This document shows, piece by piece, positions 17,534 through 28,350 of a stretch of DNA of 64,000 nucleotides. The stretch comes from Blastomonas fulva (GTDB taxonomy: Bacteria > Pseudomonadota > Alphaproteobacteria > Sphingomonadales > Sphingomonadaceae). How positions within the stretch are numbered: the stretch's first letter is position 1; the number at the start of each line of letters is the position of its first letter. The notes under the pieces were generated by a model that was not told the DNA's origin, ran no database searches, and worked only from the letters and a program-made list of their open reading frames with translations. The position numbers were made by a program, and so were the translations under genes. Location of the stretch: contig NZ_CP020083.1 in assembly GCF_003431825.1 (NCBI RefSeq), positions 62,001 to 126,000 of the forward strand, in the 5' to 3' direction.

Positions 17534-18004
17534 TCATCGGTCGGATTCCTCGGGCTGGCCGAGAACCCACTTGCGAGCGCAATCGACACGGAAACCGCGC
17601 CGCAGCGCGCGGCGGCCGATCAACAGCGGAAAGCTCATGGTGTTGCGATTGGCCAAGGTCATGTGCCCTTTCCAGCGCACGCTACCAAGGATCATCGTCG
17701 TTTCTATGACATAGCGCAGTTCGATCGCGCCATTCGAGCTCTTGACCCGGCGCTGCTCGACTCCGGGCGCGCGAAACTTGCGCGCAGGCTCGCCGCGGTG
17801 CGCGCGGAACCAGAATTCGACGACCAGCTGGCCATCGATCATCAAGGGGTTGACCCGCGTCGCGTGGATGGAGGAGGTAGCTGCGCCGGTGTCGATCTTC
17901 GCCTTGATCCGGCTCAGGCCCAGATCGGGCAGGTCGACGCACTCGGACCAGCCGATATCGATCAGCTCCCGGCTCGCTTTGATCTTTCTGGAGAGCCGGG
18001 ACAT
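17534..18004 (-). CDS. rimB: RimK-associated retropepsin-like protease (RimB-like, 'ATP-dependent zinc protease' family)
   Basis: About 156 residues. The motif [13 protein letters not shown] has the Asp-Thr-Gly of retropepsin-like aspartic proteases. Databases call the family an ATP-dependent zinc protease. In pseudomonads RimB works with RimK and RimA, trimming glutamate tails from S6. Here it precedes rimK in the same direction. rimA is not present. The ATG at 18004 avoids a 12-residue upstream extension. Confidence 0.85.
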   Translation of the reverse strand: MSRLSRKIKASRELIDIGWSECVDLPDLGLSRIKAKIDTGAATSSIHATRVNPLMIDGQLVVEFWFRAHRGEPARKFRAPGVEQRRVKSSNGAIELRYVIETTMILGSVRWKGHMTLANRNTMSFPLLIGRRALRRGFRVDCARKWVLGQPEESDR

Positions 18005-18088
18005 CGCAGCGCCCGTTAGCAGGACGCGCGCGCGGCGCAAGAGGCTTGCGGCGAGCAGTTCGTCCTGCTCGCCGCGCCTGTCATCGCG

Positions 18089-19444
18089 TCAGACTACGCC
18101 AAAGGCGAGCATCGCATCGGCCACCTTCTTGAAGCCTGCGATGTTCGCGCCCTTCACGTAATCGACATAGCCCTTGCCGTTGTCGCCATAGGTCAGGCAG
18201 CTGTTGTGGATGCCCATCATGATGTCCTTGAGCATCTGCTGCAACTCGTCTTCCTTCCATGCGCGGCGCTCGGAGTTCTGGCTCATTTCGAGCCCCGAGA
18301 CCGCAACGCCGCCGGCGTTCGAGGCCTTGCCCGGCGCGTAGAGGATCTTGGCATCCTTGAACACGTGCACGCCATCGAGATCGGTGGGCATGTTGGCGCC
18401 TTCGGACACCGCGATGCAGCCGTTCTTGACCAGCATGCGCGCATCATCGCCGAGCAGCTCGTTCTGCGTGGCGCAGGGCAATGCGACATCGCAGGGAACA
18501 CCCCACGGGGTCTTGCCGGCATGGAAGGTCGCGCCCTTGAAGGCTTCGACATATTCCTCGATGCGGCCGCGGCGATGGGTCTTGTGCTCCTTCACCCAGT
18601 TGATCTTGTCCTGGGTGATGCCATCGGGATCGTGGATGAACCCGCCCGAATCCGACAGGGTCAGCACCTTGCCGCCCATCTGGACGATCTTTTCCGCCGC
18701 ATGGGTGGCAACGTTGCCCGATCCGGAGATCACCGCGGTTTTGCCGGTGAGGCCATCGCCCTTGTGCGCCAGCATGTTGGAGAGGAAATAGACCGCGCCA
18801 TAGCCGGTCGCCTCGGTGCGGATCAGTGAGCCGCCCCATTCCAGACCCTTGCCGGTGAGCACGCCGGTAAACTGGTTGGTGATGCGCTTGTACTGGCCGA
18901 ACATATAGCCGATTTCACGCCCGCCCACGCCGATGTCGCCTGCGGGCACGTCAACGTCGGCACCGATATGGCGGTACAGTTCGGTCATGAAGCTCTGGCA
19001 GAAGCGCATGATCTCGCGCACGCTCTTGCCCTTGGGGTTGAAGTTCGATCCGCCCTTGCCGCCGCCCATCGGCAGGCCGGTCAGTGCGTTCTTGAAGGTC
19101 TGTTCGAATGCGAGGAACTTCAGCACCGATTCGGTCACCGAGGGGTGGAAACGGATGCCGCCCTTGTACGGACCGATGGCGTTGTTGTTCTGCACGCGCC
19201 AGCCGCGCTGGACGCGGATATTGCCGTTGTCATCCTCCCAGCAGACGCGGAACGAAATGACGCGGTCGGGCTCGGCGATACGGCGCAGGATCTGCTGCTC
19301 GTGATACTGGACCTTGTCGGCCATGAAGTCGAAAATGTCTTCGGCGACTTCCTGCACCGCCTGGACAAATTCGGGCTGGTGCGGATTGCGCTTCTTCACG
19401 CCTTCCATGAAGGTCGGCAAGTCTACGTGATCGGATACGGCCAT
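18089..19444 (-). CDS. gdhA: NADP-type glutamate dehydrogenase
   Basis: 451 residues, the length of the hexameric small GDH. Diagnostic segments are GLPMGGGKGGSNFNPKG with the active-site Lys, DVPAGDIGVGGREIGYM, SGSGNVATHAAEK (Rossmann fold), and ANAGGVAVSGLEMSQN. It reductively aminates 2-oxoglutarate to glutamate. The hexameric E. coli-like form is usually NADP-specific, though the coenzyme is inferred. The frame is open 30 codons beyond the chosen ATG at 19444. It lies 84 bases upstream of rimB, whose partner rimK consumes glutamate. Confidence 0.96.
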   Translation of the reverse strand: MAVSDHVDLPTFMEGVKKRNPHQPEFVQAVQEVAEDIFDFMADKVQYHEQQILRRIAEPDRVISFRVCWEDDNGNIRVQRGWRVQNNNAIGPYKGGIRFHPSVTESVLKFLAFEQTFKNALTGLPMGGGKGGSNFNPKGKSVREIMRFCQSFMTELYRHIGADVDVPAGDIGVGGREIGYMFGQYKRITNQFTGVLTGKGLEWGGSLIRTEATGYGAVYFLSNMLAHKGDGLTGKTAVISGSGNVATHAAEKIVQMGGKVLTLSDSGGFIHDPDGITQDKINWVKEHKTHRRGRIEEYVEAFKGATFHAGKTPWGVPCDVALPCATQNELLGDDARMLVKNGCIAVSEGANMPTDLDGVHVFKDAKILYAPGKASNAGGVAVSGLEMSQNSERRAWKEDELQQMLKDIMMGIHNSCLTYGDNGKGYVDYVKGANIAGFKKVADAMLAFGVV

Positions 19445-19639
19445 GGGTGCCCCCTTTTCAAGGTATTGCTGCGAACTGCGCGACCCGGCCCGAATGGCAG
19501 CGAACTCTCCTGATTCGCCTGCGATTCTGCGCAAACTCTAGCGTAAATTGCCCGGGGCGATAGTGCTAATTGGCACAGCTTTCAGACCGCCCGGAGGCTC
19601 GCGGCCGGGGCTGTTCGAAGGCGCCGGAAGTGGCCAGCT

Positions 19640-20467
19640 TCAGCGCCCACCCTCTTCGGGATCACGATCGCGCGAAGGCCGGGCAAGCGGCCTGGTGCCT
19701 GCTGCAGGATCAGGCTTCACGGCAGGCTTGGCGGCGGGCTTGGCGACAGGCTCCTCGTCCTTGCCTGCCGATACCGCGTCGTCCGGCTCGAGATCGGCAA
19801 CCAGGCTGCTGACACTGCCGCCGGCATCATCGGCAGCGGCATCCGTGTCAGCCGCGGGCTCAGGTTCAGCATCACTGATAGCGGGCGCGTCAGCTCCGCC
19901 ACCGCCCACCAGCGGGCCCAGCGCCATCGCCAGCCGCGATGCCTGCGCGCCGATCACGCCATCGACCGCCGGTGCCATCTCGCCCTGCGGCATCCTCATG
20001 AAGCCGCCCGCGACATATTCGAACGTGAGCCTGGTGCCTCCCTTGATCGGCGCGAGGCTGACCGTCATCGTGCCCGCCATCGCTTCACCCTGCAGCGGTC
20101 CCAGCGCGCCGGACAGCCGCAACAGCTTGCCCGGATCGACATAAAGGATCTGCATGTGCTGGACGCTGCCGCGCAAGGTCCGCTGCGGCGCGCCGCTTTC
20201 GGTGGTCGCCTCGTTGGGGATCAGCTCGCAAAAGCACCCCCCTGCCTGCGCATCCATGTAGAGATTGTCGGCGCTGCCGGTCCAGGTGTGGTCCTTGTCC
20301 CACCATTTGGCAGGCGTGCGCAGCATCGCAAAGGCGGCGTCCGGATCGACCGCGACCGTCACGCTGTGCTTGACCGCAAAGCCGTTGTCCGACTGCGCAG
20401 TGACCTCGGCATGGGCTGGGGCGGCGGCAAGGGTGGCGAGAGCCAGAACGGCAAGAGCGGTGCGCAT
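19640..20467 (-). CDS. Exported SRPBCC-fold protein with low-complexity C-terminus
   Basis: 275 residues. The signal peptide (MRTALAVLALATLAAAPAHA) is followed by an SRPBCC/START-like domain (about 22-170), recognisable from VAVDPDAAFAMLRTPAKWW and GGTRLTFEYVAGGF. The last 100 or so residues are Asp/Glu/Ala rich and then Lys/Pro/Arg rich (KPAAKPAVKPDPA), probably disordered. SRPBCC domains bind hydrophobic ligands; export of one is less usual. The long upstream open frame is not coding. It lies downstream of adk on the same strand, separated by a hairpin. Confidence 0.82.
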   Translation of the reverse strand: MRTALAVLALATLAAAPAHAEVTAQSDNGFAVKHSVTVAVDPDAAFAMLRTPAKWWDKDHTWTGSADNLYMDAQAGGCFCELIPNEATTESGAPQRTLRGSVQHMQILYVDPGKLLRLSGALGPLQGEAMAGTMTVSLAPIKGGTRLTFEYVAGGFMRMPQGEMAPAVDGVIGAQASRLAMALGPLVGGGGADAPAISDAEPEPAADTDAAADDAGGSVSSLVADLEPDDAVSAGKDEEPVAKPAAKPAVKPDPAAGTRPLARPSRDRDPEEGGR

Positions 20468-20558
20468 GTGCAAAGGGTTCCCCGGTGATGTTCCAGGTTC
20501 ATGCCCGCGATCGGGTGGTCCCGCAAGTCTATCGAGAGAAGCGCCAGCTCCGGACCTG

Positions 20559-20580
20559 CCCCTCCCGCTGCCGGGAGGGG
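20559..20580 (-). terminator. GC hairpin after adk
   Basis: CCCCTCCCG and CGGGAGGGG pair over 9 bases with a 4-base loop, 11 bases after the adk stop. It lacks a good T-run, so termination may be partial. It marks the likely end of the long spc transcript. Confidence 0.45.
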
Positions 20581-20591
20581 AAACCCGTGGA

Positions 20592-21239
20592 TCAGGCGTC
20601 GAGAACCCCGGCGATGGCGCCGGCGACGGCATCCATGCTCGCCATACCATCGACCCGGCTGACGATGCCGCGCGCTTCGTAGATCGGCAGGATCGGTGCG
20701 GTCTTGGCGCGATATTCGGCCATGCGGGTGCGCACGGTGTCCTCGTTGTCATCGGGACGGCGCTTGAATTCGGTCGAGCCGCACTTGTCGCACACGCCCT
20801 GCTTGGCGGGGAGCTTGTAGCGGTCGTGATAGCCCTCGCCGCAGTTGGCGCAGGTGAAGCGGCCGGTGATGCGATCGACCAGCGCGTCTTCGTCTACGCC
20901 CAGCTCGATGACATGGTGCAGGCTGCGGCCGCGCGCTTCGAGGATCTCGTCGAGCGAGACCGCCTGCGCCGCGGTGCGCGGGTAGCCGTCGAAGATGATC
21001 CCGGTTTCGGGCGAAAGCTCGTCCAGCGCATCACCGATGATGCCCGAGACGATCTCGTCGGAGACCAGCTCGCCCGCTTCCATGACCGCCTTGGCCTTGA
21101 GGCCGATCGGCGTGCCCGCCTTGACCGCAGCGCGCAGCATGTCGCCGGTCGAGAGCTGCTTCATGCCGCGTTCGTCAACCAGACGCTGCGCCTGGGTACC
21201 CTTACCGGCACCTGGCGGGCCCAACAAAATGATATTCAT
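20592..21239 (-). CDS. adk: Adenylate kinase (zinc-type lid)
   Basis: 215 residues. Walker A GPPGAGKGTQA, the DGYPRTAAQA segment and a lid with four Cys in two C-x2-C pairs (CANC and CDKC) show a zinc-binding long-form enzyme. It interconverts AMP and ATP with two ADP. It follows secY by 60 bases, as in many proteobacteria. Confidence 0.97.
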   Translation of the reverse strand: MNIILLGPPGAGKGTQAQRLVDERGMKQLSTGDMLRAAVKAGTPIGLKAKAVMEAGELVSDEIVSGIIGDALDELSPETGIIFDGYPRTAAQAVSLDEILEARGRSLHHVIELGVDEDALVDRITGRFTCANCGEGYHDRYKLPAKQGVCDKCGSTEFKRRPDDNEDTVRTRMAEYRAKTAPILPIYEARGIVSRVDGMASMDAVAGAIAGVLDA

Positions 21240-21298
21240 GGACAGTCACATCCCCTGGGGACCGGTTGCCCCGGCCCTTCATATTCAGAATGGAACGC

Positions 21299-22666
<1,368 letters not shown>

Positions 22667-22800
22667 GAACCCAAATATCCCATAATGCGGCCTGCCAGCG
22701 CATTCAAAGCGCGCGACCGGAAATCACATTGTGCGCGCTACGCTTCGCGCTTGTGCTTTACAAGCCCGTCGCAGCGATACCGCCTTGCGACGTCTCAAGC

Positions 22801-22842
22801 AAGACGCCCCGCGCTCACCATATCGGGAGGCGGGGCGTTCTT
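22801..22842 (-). promoter_or_regulatory. Strong hairpin in the rplO-secY spacer
   Basis: AAGACGCCCCGC at 22801-22812 pairs with GCGGGGCGT(T)CTT at 22830-22842 over 11-12 positions. It sits 19 bases after the rplO stop. On the minus strand the stem is followed by GCTTGAG rather than a T-run. It could be a partial terminator or an mRNA processing or stability site that separates secY-adk from the ribosomal genes. Confidence 0.5.
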
Positions 22843-22861
22843 GACAAGCCGGATGGCCTGA

Positions 22862-23362
22862 TCAGGCTTTCTTTTCGTACGGCGGCTTTACGTACTTGGG
22901 ACGCGGCAGAATGATATCCACCTTGCCACCGAGCTTTTCGATCGCCTCGATGGCACCCTTGGATGCACCGGCGACATTGAAGCTCACCTTCGAGGTCAGT
23001 TCACCCTTGGCGAGAATGCGCACGCCATCCTTGCCGCCACGCGACAGGCCGGCAGCGCGCAGCGCAGCCTGATCGACAGTGCCATCGGTCGGCAGCTTGC
23101 CGGCGTCGATGAACTTCTGGATCATGCCCAGGTTGACGATGTCGTAATCCTTGCCGAACGGATTGTTGAAGCCGCGCTTCGGGATGCGCATGTGCAGCGG
23201 CATCTGGCCGCCTTCAAATCCGGCGATCGAAACGCCCGAACGGCTGGTCTGGCCCTTCTGGCCGCGTCCACCGGTCTTGCCCTTGCCCGAACCGATGCCG
23301 CGTCCGACGCGCATACGGCCCTTGCGGGCGCCTTCATTGTCCTTGAGTTCGTTCAGCTTCAT
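22862..23362 (-). CDS. rplO: Large-subunit ribosomal protein L15
   Basis: 166 residues. [35 protein letters not shown] and [17 protein letters not shown] are diagnostic. L15 helps late assembly of the large subunit. I chose the internal ATG at 23362 (second Met), which gives the conserved N-terminus. A repeat element separates it from rpmD. Confidence 0.97.
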   Translation of the reverse strand: MKLNELKDNEGARKGRMRVGRGIGSGKGKTGGRGQKGQTSRSGVSIAGFEGGQMPLHMRIPKRGFNNPFGKDYDIVNLGMIQKFIDAGKLPTDGTVDQAALRAAGLSRGGKDGVRILAKGELTSKVSFNVAGASKGAIEAIEKLGGKVDIILPRPKYVKPPYEKKA

Positions 23363-23399
23363 AATGTGCACTCGCTTTCGCTTTGTTCGCGCTAAAATA

Positions 23400-23525
23400 A
23401 AATCTCTCCCATTCGCAGGGAGAGATACGCAGCCTTGCCAGCTTGCTGGCTAGGCGCAGTAGAGAGGGGCAAGCGTCAATGCAAGCCCCTCTCCCAACCC
23501 TCTCCCCCTCAAGGGGAAAGGACAT
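23400..23525. repeat. Dispersed mosaic repeat, family B copy 2, inside the spc operon
   Basis: An insert between rpmD and rplO, which are normally a few bases apart. It holds ATCTCTCCC/GGGAGAGAT stems, the palindrome GCCAGCTTGCTGGC and CCCTCTCCC-type arms. Positions 23425-23460 match copy 1 (11118-11153, inverted) at 34 of 36 bases. Confidence 0.8.
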
Positions 23526-23530
23526 TTCTG

Positions 23531-23707
23531 TCAGTCGATCACCGTCACCATGTGGCGGACCTTCTGGAGCATGCCGCGAATTTCGGGCGTGTCCGTATGT
23601 TCCACAATGCGGTTCATCTTGTTCAGACCAAGGCCGATCAGGACCTTGCGCTGCGATTCAGGACGACGGATCGGCGATCCGGTCTGCTTCAGCTTGATGG
23701 TTGCCAT
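23531..23707 (-). CDS. rpmD: Large-subunit ribosomal protein L30
   Basis: 58 residues, read directly from the minus strand: MATIKLKQTGSPIRR, then RKVLIGLGLNKMNR and a C-terminal RHMVTVID. The length and the LGLNKMN segment are typical. It begins 7 bases after rpsE in the usual spc order. Confidence 0.97.
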   Translation of the reverse strand: MATIKLKQTGSPIRRPESQRKVLIGLGLNKMNRIVEHTDTPEIRGMLQKVRHMVTVID

Positions 23708-23713
23708 GTCGCT

Positions 23714-24427
23714 TTACTCCGTAATCGCAGCGGCTTCAGCCTCGGCGACGACAGGTGCGGCACCGCCACGGCCCAGCAGGTCGGCAATCTTCTTGCCACG
23801 ACGCGCTGCCACCGACTTGGGGCTGGTCTGTTCGCCGAGCGCCTCGAAGGTCGCGCGGATCATGTTATAGGGGTTCGACGTGCCGTTGGACTTGGTCACA
23901 ACGTCGGCCACACCCAGGCTTTCGAACACGGCGCGCATCGGACCACCGGCAATGATGCCAGTACCCTGCGGCGCGCTGCGCAGCGTCACCTTGCCTGCAC
24001 CGAAATGGCCGGTGCCGTCATGGTGAAGCGTGCGGCCTTCCTTGAGGGGGACGCGGATCATCTTCTTCTTGGCAGCAGCAGTTGCCTTGCTGATCGCCTC
24101 GGGCACTTCGCGGGCCTTGCCATGGCCGAAGCCTGCACGACCCTGGCCGTCACCGACCACGACCAGTGCTGCAAAGCCGAAGCGCTTGCCGCCCTTGACG
24201 GTCTTGGACACGCGGTTGATGTGGACGAGCTTTTCGATCAGCTCGTCACCCTGGTCCTCGTCGCGCTTGTTGCGGTCATCCCGACGGCCACGGCCACCGC
24301 GATCGTTTCCGCCACGCTCGTTGCCACCACGGCCACGACCACGGCCACCACGGCCCTGGCGTTCAGCCTGGGGAGCACCTTCAGCGGCGGTGCCCGATGC
24401 TTCTGCGTTGTTCACTTCATCAGCCAT
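23714..24427 (-). CDS. rpsE: Small-subunit ribosomal protein S5 with Arg/Gly-rich N-terminal extension
   Basis: 237 residues against about 167 in E. coli. The core starts near [19 protein letters not shown] and contains [12 protein letters not shown] and [14 protein letters not shown]. The first 60 residues are an extension with [14 protein letters not shown] repeats. S5 sits near the decoding site and affects accuracy. The extension is probably disordered and RNA-binding; similar but shorter extensions occur in related bacteria. Confidence 0.97.
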   Translation of the reverse strand: MADEVNNAEASGTAAEGAPQAERQGRGGRGRGRGGNERGGNDRGGRGRRDDRNKRDEDQGDELIEKLVHINRVSKTVKGGKRFGFAALVVVGDGQGRAGFGHGKAREVPEAISKATAAAKKKMIRVPLKEGRTLHHDGTGHFGAGKVTLRSAPQGTGIIAGGPMRAVFESLGVADVVTKSNGTSNPYNMIRATFEALGEQTSPKSVAARRGKKIADLLGRGGAAPVVAEAEAAAITE

Positions 24428-24430
24428 CGC

Positions 24431-24781
24431 TTAAAACTCCAGTCCGCCTTCGCGTGCGGCATCGGCCAGGGCCTTGACCCGGCCATGAAAAATGAAACCG
24501 CCACGGTCGAACACAACGGTGGTCACACCCGCCTGCTTGCCAGCCTCGGCGATCTGCTTGCCAACGGCGATGGCGTCGGCAACGGTTGCGCCCGTTGCCT
24601 TGCTGCCCTTGACCAGGGTCGAAGCCGAAGCCAGCGTCTTGCCGGCTGCGTCGTCGATGATCTGTGCATAGATGTGCTTGCCGGTGCGGTGCACCGAAAG
24701 ACGGGGACGTCCACCTGCCCGTGCGCGCAGCGAGCTGCGGACGCGCTGACGGCGACGATCGAATAAAGAGAGCTTCGCCAT
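24431..24781 (-). CDS. rplR: Large-subunit ribosomal protein L18
   Basis: 116 residues. [20 protein letters not shown] and HIYAQIIDD are the 5S rRNA-binding family features, and [18 protein letters not shown] closes it. L18 anchors 5S rRNA. Three bases separate it from rpsE. Confidence 0.97.
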   Translation of the reverse strand: MAKLSLFDRRRQRVRSSLRARAGGRPRLSVHRTGKHIYAQIIDDAAGKTLASASTLVKGSKATGATVADAIAVGKQIAEAGKQAGVTTVVFDRGGFIFHGRVKALADAAREGGLEF

Positions 24782-24784
24782 GGC

Positions 24785-25318
24785 TTACTTCTTCTTCCCT
24801 TCCTTGCGGAAGATAAACTCGCCCGCATATTTGATACCCTTGCCCTTGTAGGGCTCCGGCTTGCGCCAGCGACGGATTTCGGCGGCAACCTGGCCAACCT
24901 TCTGGCGGTCGCTGCCCGAAATGTGGATCGTGGTCTGATCCGGGGTCTTGATCTCGATACCGTCAGGAATGGCGAAATCGACATCATGGCTGTAGCCGAG
25001 CTGCAGCTTGAGGTTGCTGCCCTGCACGTTGGCACGATAGCCGACGCCGGTGATGTTCAGCGTCTTGGTGAACCCTTCGGTCACACCGACCACCAGGTTC
25101 TGGACCAGCGTACGCTGCATGCCCCAGAACGCCCGAGCGCGCCGCGTGTTGTTCGCCGGCTTCACCGCGACTTCACCATCGGTGAGTTCATAGGTGATGT
25201 CGGGCACGGTCGGCATGGTCAGCTCGCCCTTGGGACCCTTCATGGTGATGACGCCATCGGCCATCGATGCAGTCACGCCTGCAGGAATGGCCACCGGCTT
25301 TTTACCAATGCGGCTCAT
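24785..25318 (-). CDS. rplF: Large-subunit ribosomal protein L6
   Basis: 177 residues, standard. [15 protein letters not shown] and the C-terminal [14 protein letters not shown] are unmistakable. The frame is open 58 codons upstream through rpsH; the ATG at 25318 gives the conserved start, one base after the rpsH stop. Confidence 0.98.
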   Translation of the reverse strand: MSRIGKKPVAIPAGVTASMADGVITMKGPKGELTMPTVPDITYELTDGEVAVKPANNTRRARAFWGMQRTLVQNLVVGVTEGFTKTLNITGVGYRANVQGSNLKLQLGYSHDVDFAIPDGIEIKTPDQTTIHISGSDRQKVGQVAAEIRRWRKPEPYKGKGIKYAGEFIFRKEGKKK

Positions 25319-25319
25319 A

Positions 25320-25715
25320 TCAAAATACCTCCGCCAGCACTTCGCCGCCAACATTCTGTTCGCGCGCTTCCGCGTCGGACAGAACACCACGGGGAGTGGA
25401 TACGATGGTGATGCCCAGGCCGTTGCGCACGATCGGAAGTTCCTTGGAACCCGAATAGACGCGGCGGCCAGGCTTCGACACGCGCGCGACATGCTTGATC
25501 GCGGGCTGGCCTTCGAAATACTTCAGCTCGATGCGCAGGCCCTTGTGACGGCCCAGCAGCTCTTCGGTATATCCGCGGATATAACCTTCGCGCTGCAGAA
25601 CGTCGAGCACGCGAGCGCGCAGGTTCGATGCCGGCGACATCACGCTGTCCTTCTTGGCCTGCTGGCCATTGCGGATGCGGGTGAGCATATCGCCCAGAGG
25701 ATCGGTCATTGCCAT
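25320..25715 (-). CDS. rpsH: Small-subunit ribosomal protein S8
   Basis: 131 residues. [15 protein letters not shown] and the C-terminal [16 protein letters not shown] are the signature segments. In E. coli S8 also represses spc translation at rplE. No equivalent binding site was tested here. Confidence 0.98.
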   Translation of the reverse strand: MAMTDPLGDMLTRIRNGQQAKKDSVMSPASNLRARVLDVLQREGYIRGYTEELLGRHKGLRIELKYFEGQPAIKHVARVSKPGRRVYSGSKELPIVRNGLGITIVSTPRGVLSDAEAREQNVGGEVLAEVF

Positions 25716-25727
25716 ATCTTCAAATCC

Positions 25728-26033
25728 TTACCAGCTGGACTTCGTAACGCCGGGGATCAGGCCCTTGTTGGCCAGATCCCGCAGCTCGATACGGCAGAGC
25801 CCGAACTTGCGGTAATAAGCGCGGGGACGACCGGTGGTTGCACACCGGTTGCGCACGCGCGTGGGGTTTGCATTGCGGGGCAGTTCAGCCATCTTGAGCC
25901 GGGCGATCAGACGCTCGGTTTCGTCAAGATTGGTGTCTTCAGCCTTCGCACGCAGACGCGCATAACGGCCAGCATACTGCTTGACCATCTTCTTGCGACG
26001 TTCGTTCTTGTTGATGGAACTCAGTTTCGCCAT
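25728..26033 (-). CDS. rpsN: Small-subunit ribosomal protein S14 (zinc-free type)
   Basis: 101 residues, the long C-minus form that lacks the paired C-x2-C zinc site. It ends with [19 protein letters not shown] and [12 protein letters not shown]14 binds 16S rRNA in the head of the small subunit. Confidence 0.98.
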   Translation of the reverse strand: MAKLSSINKNERRKKMVKQYAGRYARLRAKAEDTNLDETERLIARLKMAELPRNANPTRVRNRCATTGRPRAYYRKFGLCRIELRDLANKGLIPGVTKSSW

Positions 26034-26073
26034 GACTTAAGTTCTCGCCTTTCTATTGCGAGACGGTGGGCTT

Positions 26074-26655
26074 TTAAGCCGCCGCCTGTTCCTGGGTTTC
26101 CTCGATCGGGAACGGGAAGCCGAAGAGGCGCAGCAGTTCGCGCGCTTCATCGTCCGTCTTGGCCGTCGTGGTCACAATGATATCCATTCCGCGAACAGCG
26201 TCGATCTGGTCGTAGCTGATCTCGGGGAAGATGATCTGCTCTTTCAGGCCCATGGCATAGTTGCCACGGCCGTCAAAGCTCTTGGGGTTCAGCCCGCGGA
26301 AATCGCGGATGCGCGGCATCGCGATCGTCACCAGACGATCGAGAAACTCGAACATGCGCTCCTTGCGCAGCGTCACCTTGCAGCCGATGGGCATGCCTTC
26401 GCGCAGCTTGAACTGTGCGATCGACTTGCGAGCCTTGGTGATCACGGGCTTCTGGCCGGCGATCAGCTCCATTTCCGCAGCGGCGGTGGTCACCTTCTTC
26501 TTGTCCTGGCTGCCTTCGCCGACACCCATGTTGATGGTGATCTTCTCGAGCTTGGGAACCTCCATGTGGTTCTTGTAGCCGAACTTTTCCTGCATCGCCT
26601 TGACGACAACGTCGTCATAACGCTGACGCATGCGGGGCGTGTACTTATCAGCCAT
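26074..26655 (-). CDS. rplE: Large-subunit ribosomal protein L5
   Basis: 193 residues, slightly longer than E. coli (179) through a C-terminal EETQEQAAA tail. [29 protein letters not shown] and [14 protein letters not shown] identify it. It contacts 5S rRNA. Its start overlaps the rplX end by 8 bases. Confidence 0.98.
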   Translation of the reverse strand: MADKYTPRMRQRYDDVVVKAMQEKFGYKNHMEVPKLEKITINMGVGEGSQDKKKVTTAAAEMELIAGQKPVITKARKSIAQFKLREGMPIGCKVTLRKERMFEFLDRLVTIAMPRIRDFRGLNPKSFDGRGNYAMGLKEQIIFPEISYDQIDAVRGMDIIVTTTAKTDDEARELLRLFGFPFPIEETQEQAAA

Positions 26656-26968
26656 CGATTTTCTCCCCGGACTTCACGGCGACACGGACTTTCTTGCCGT
26701 CCACCGTTTCAAAACGGACACGCGTGGGCGCGCCAGTCTTGGGATCGGCCACCGCGACCTTGGAAATGTGCATGGGGGCTTCGACACGGTCGAGACCGCC
26801 CTGCGGGTTGGTCTGGCTCGGCTTGCGATGACGGGTCATCACATTCAGGCCCGAAACCACAACCTTCTCGTCCTTCGGCATAACCTTGGCGACGGTGCCG
26901 GTGCGGCCCTTGTCCTTGCCGGACAGGACGACAACGTTGTCGCCCTTTTTGATCTTAGCGCTTGCCAT
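26648..26968 (-). CDS. rplX: Large-subunit ribosomal protein L24
   Basis: 106 residues with the KOW motif [18 protein letters not shown] near the N-terminus. L24 initiates large-subunit assembly. It overlaps rplE by 8 bases, which suggests coupled translation. Confidence 0.98.
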   Translation of the reverse strand: MASAKIKKGDNVVVLSGKDKGRTGTVAKVMPKDEKVVVSGLNVMTRHRKPSQTNPQGGLDRVEAPMHISKVAVADPKTGAPTRVRFETVDGKKVRVAVKSGEKIDG

Positions 26969-26970
26969 GG

Positions 26971-27339
26971 TTACAGCACCTCCGGAGCCAGCGAGATGAT
27001 CTTCATGTGCTTGCGCGCACGAAGTTCACGAACCACCGGGCCAAAGATACGCGTACCGATGGGCTCGTCGTTCTTGTTGACCAGCACGGCTGCGTTGCCG
27101 TCGAAACGGATCACGCTGCCGTCGGGACGACGAACGTCCTTGGCGGTGCGCACGATGACGGCGCGGTGAACGTCGCCCTTCTTGACGCGGCCACGGGGCG
27201 CCGCTTCCTTGACGGAGACGACGATGATGTCGCCAACGCCGGCGAAGCGACGCTTCGATCCGCCGAGAACCTTGATGCACTGGACGCGCTTGGCGCCACT
27301 GTTGTCTGCAACATCAAGATTGGATTGCATCTGGATCAT
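26971..27339 (-). CDS. rplN: Large-subunit ribosomal protein L14
   Basis: 122 residues. [18 protein letters not shown] and the C-terminal [16 protein letters not shown] are invariant family segments. It lies at the subunit interface. Two bases separate it from rplX. Confidence 0.98.
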   Translation of the reverse strand: MIQMQSNLDVADNSGAKRVQCIKVLGGSKRRFAGVGDIIVVSVKEAAPRGRVKKGDVHRAVIVRTAKDVRRPDGSVIRFDGNAAVLVNKNDEPIGTRIFGPVVRELRARKHMKIISLAPEVL

Positions 27340-27396
27340 GGATCCGTTTCCTTCTTGTCTGGCTTGCCGGAACCAGTCCGGCAGTTCCTGCTTGAA

Positions 27397-27666
27397 TTAC
27401 GCTTCGGTCGAAGCCTCGGGCGCCTTGTGGGTGTTGACCCGATCCAGCACCTTCCAGGTCTTCAGCTTCGAAATCGGCGCCGTCTCTTCGATGCGGACGG
27501 TTTCGCCTTCCTTGAAGCTATTGGTCTCGTCGTGCGCGTGGTACTTCTTCGAACGACGGATGATCTTCCCGTACAACGGGTGCTTCACCTTGCGCTCGAC
27601 ATTCACGACCACGGTCTTGTCGCCCTTGTCGGAGACCACCGTTCCGGTCAGAACACGTTTCGGCAT
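27397..27666 (-). CDS. rpsQ: Small-subunit ribosomal protein S17
   Basis: 89 residues. [19 protein letters not shown] and [19 protein letters not shown] are diagnostic. The ATG at 27666 gives the normal start; a 30-codon open extension upstream runs into rpmC and is not coding. A 57-base spacer precedes rplN. Confidence 0.98.
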   Translation of the reverse strand: MPKRVLTGTVVSDKGDKTVVVNVERKVKHPLYGKIIRRSKKYHAHDETNSFKEGETVRIEETAPISKLKTWKVLDRVNTHKAPEASTEA

Positions 27667-27676
27667 ATCGGCCTCC

Positions 27677-27889
27677 TTACTTGGCAGCGGCGGCGCTTGC
27701 GCGCTCGCTCTGCAACGTCTTGATGCGGGCAATGTTGCGACGCACTTCGCGGACACGCGCGGGGCGTTCCAGCTGGTTGGTCGCAGCCTGGAAGCGCAGG
27801 TTGAACGCTTCCTTCTTCAGCGAACCCAGTTCAGCCGAAAGCTGATCGTCGGTCTTGGTGCGCAGGTCTTCAACAATCTTGGTCATCAC
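27677..27889 (-). CDS. rpmC: Large-subunit ribosomal protein L29
   Basis: 70 residues, mostly helical: [19 protein letters not shown] and [19 protein letters not shown]29 lies near the exit tunnel where signal recognition particle and trigger factor bind. Its start overlaps the rplP stop by four bases. Confidence 0.97.
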   Translation of the reverse strand: MMTKIVEDLRTKTDDQLSAELGSLKKEAFNLRFQAATNQLERPARVREVRRNIARIKTLQSERASAAAAK

Positions 27890-28320
27890 TCACCTCCCAG
27901 GTGCGACGTATCGCCGAGGCGGGCCACAACCTTGGTCTTGATCGGCAGCTTCATGGCTGCACGCTCGAAGGCAACCGCGGCGATCGGGCCGGGGACGCCA
28001 TCCAGTTCGAACAGGATGCGGCCGGGCTTGACGCGCGCTGCCCAATATTCGACCGAACCCTTGCCCTTGCCCTGACGGACTTCGGCAGGCTTCTTGGTCA
28101 CGGGCACATCGGGGAACACGCGGATCCACAAACGTCCCTGACGCTTGATGTGACGCGTGATCGCACGGCGGGCCGCTTCGATCTGGCGCGCGGTGATCCG
28201 CTCGGGCTCCAGCGCCTTCAGGCCATAGGACCCGAAATTGAGGCTCGTTCCGCCAGGCGCATTGCCGCTGATGCGGCCCTTGAATGCCTTGCGGAACTTC
28301 ATTTTCTTCGGTTGCAGCAT
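27886..28320 (-). CDS. rplP: Large-subunit ribosomal protein L16
   Basis: 144 residues. [35 protein letters not shown] and [16 protein letters not shown] mark it. L16 helps place tRNA in the A site. It follows rpsC after 30 bases. Confidence 0.98.
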   Translation of the reverse strand: MLQPKKMKFRKAFKGRISGNAPGGTSLNFGSYGLKALEPERITARQIEAARRAITRHIKRQGRLWIRVFPDVPVTKKPAEVRQGKGKGSVEYWAARVKPGRILFELDGVPGPIAAVAFERAAMKLPIKTKVVARLGDTSHLGGE

Positions 28321-28350
28321 GATGCTCTACCTTGCTCTACTGTTCTGGGC

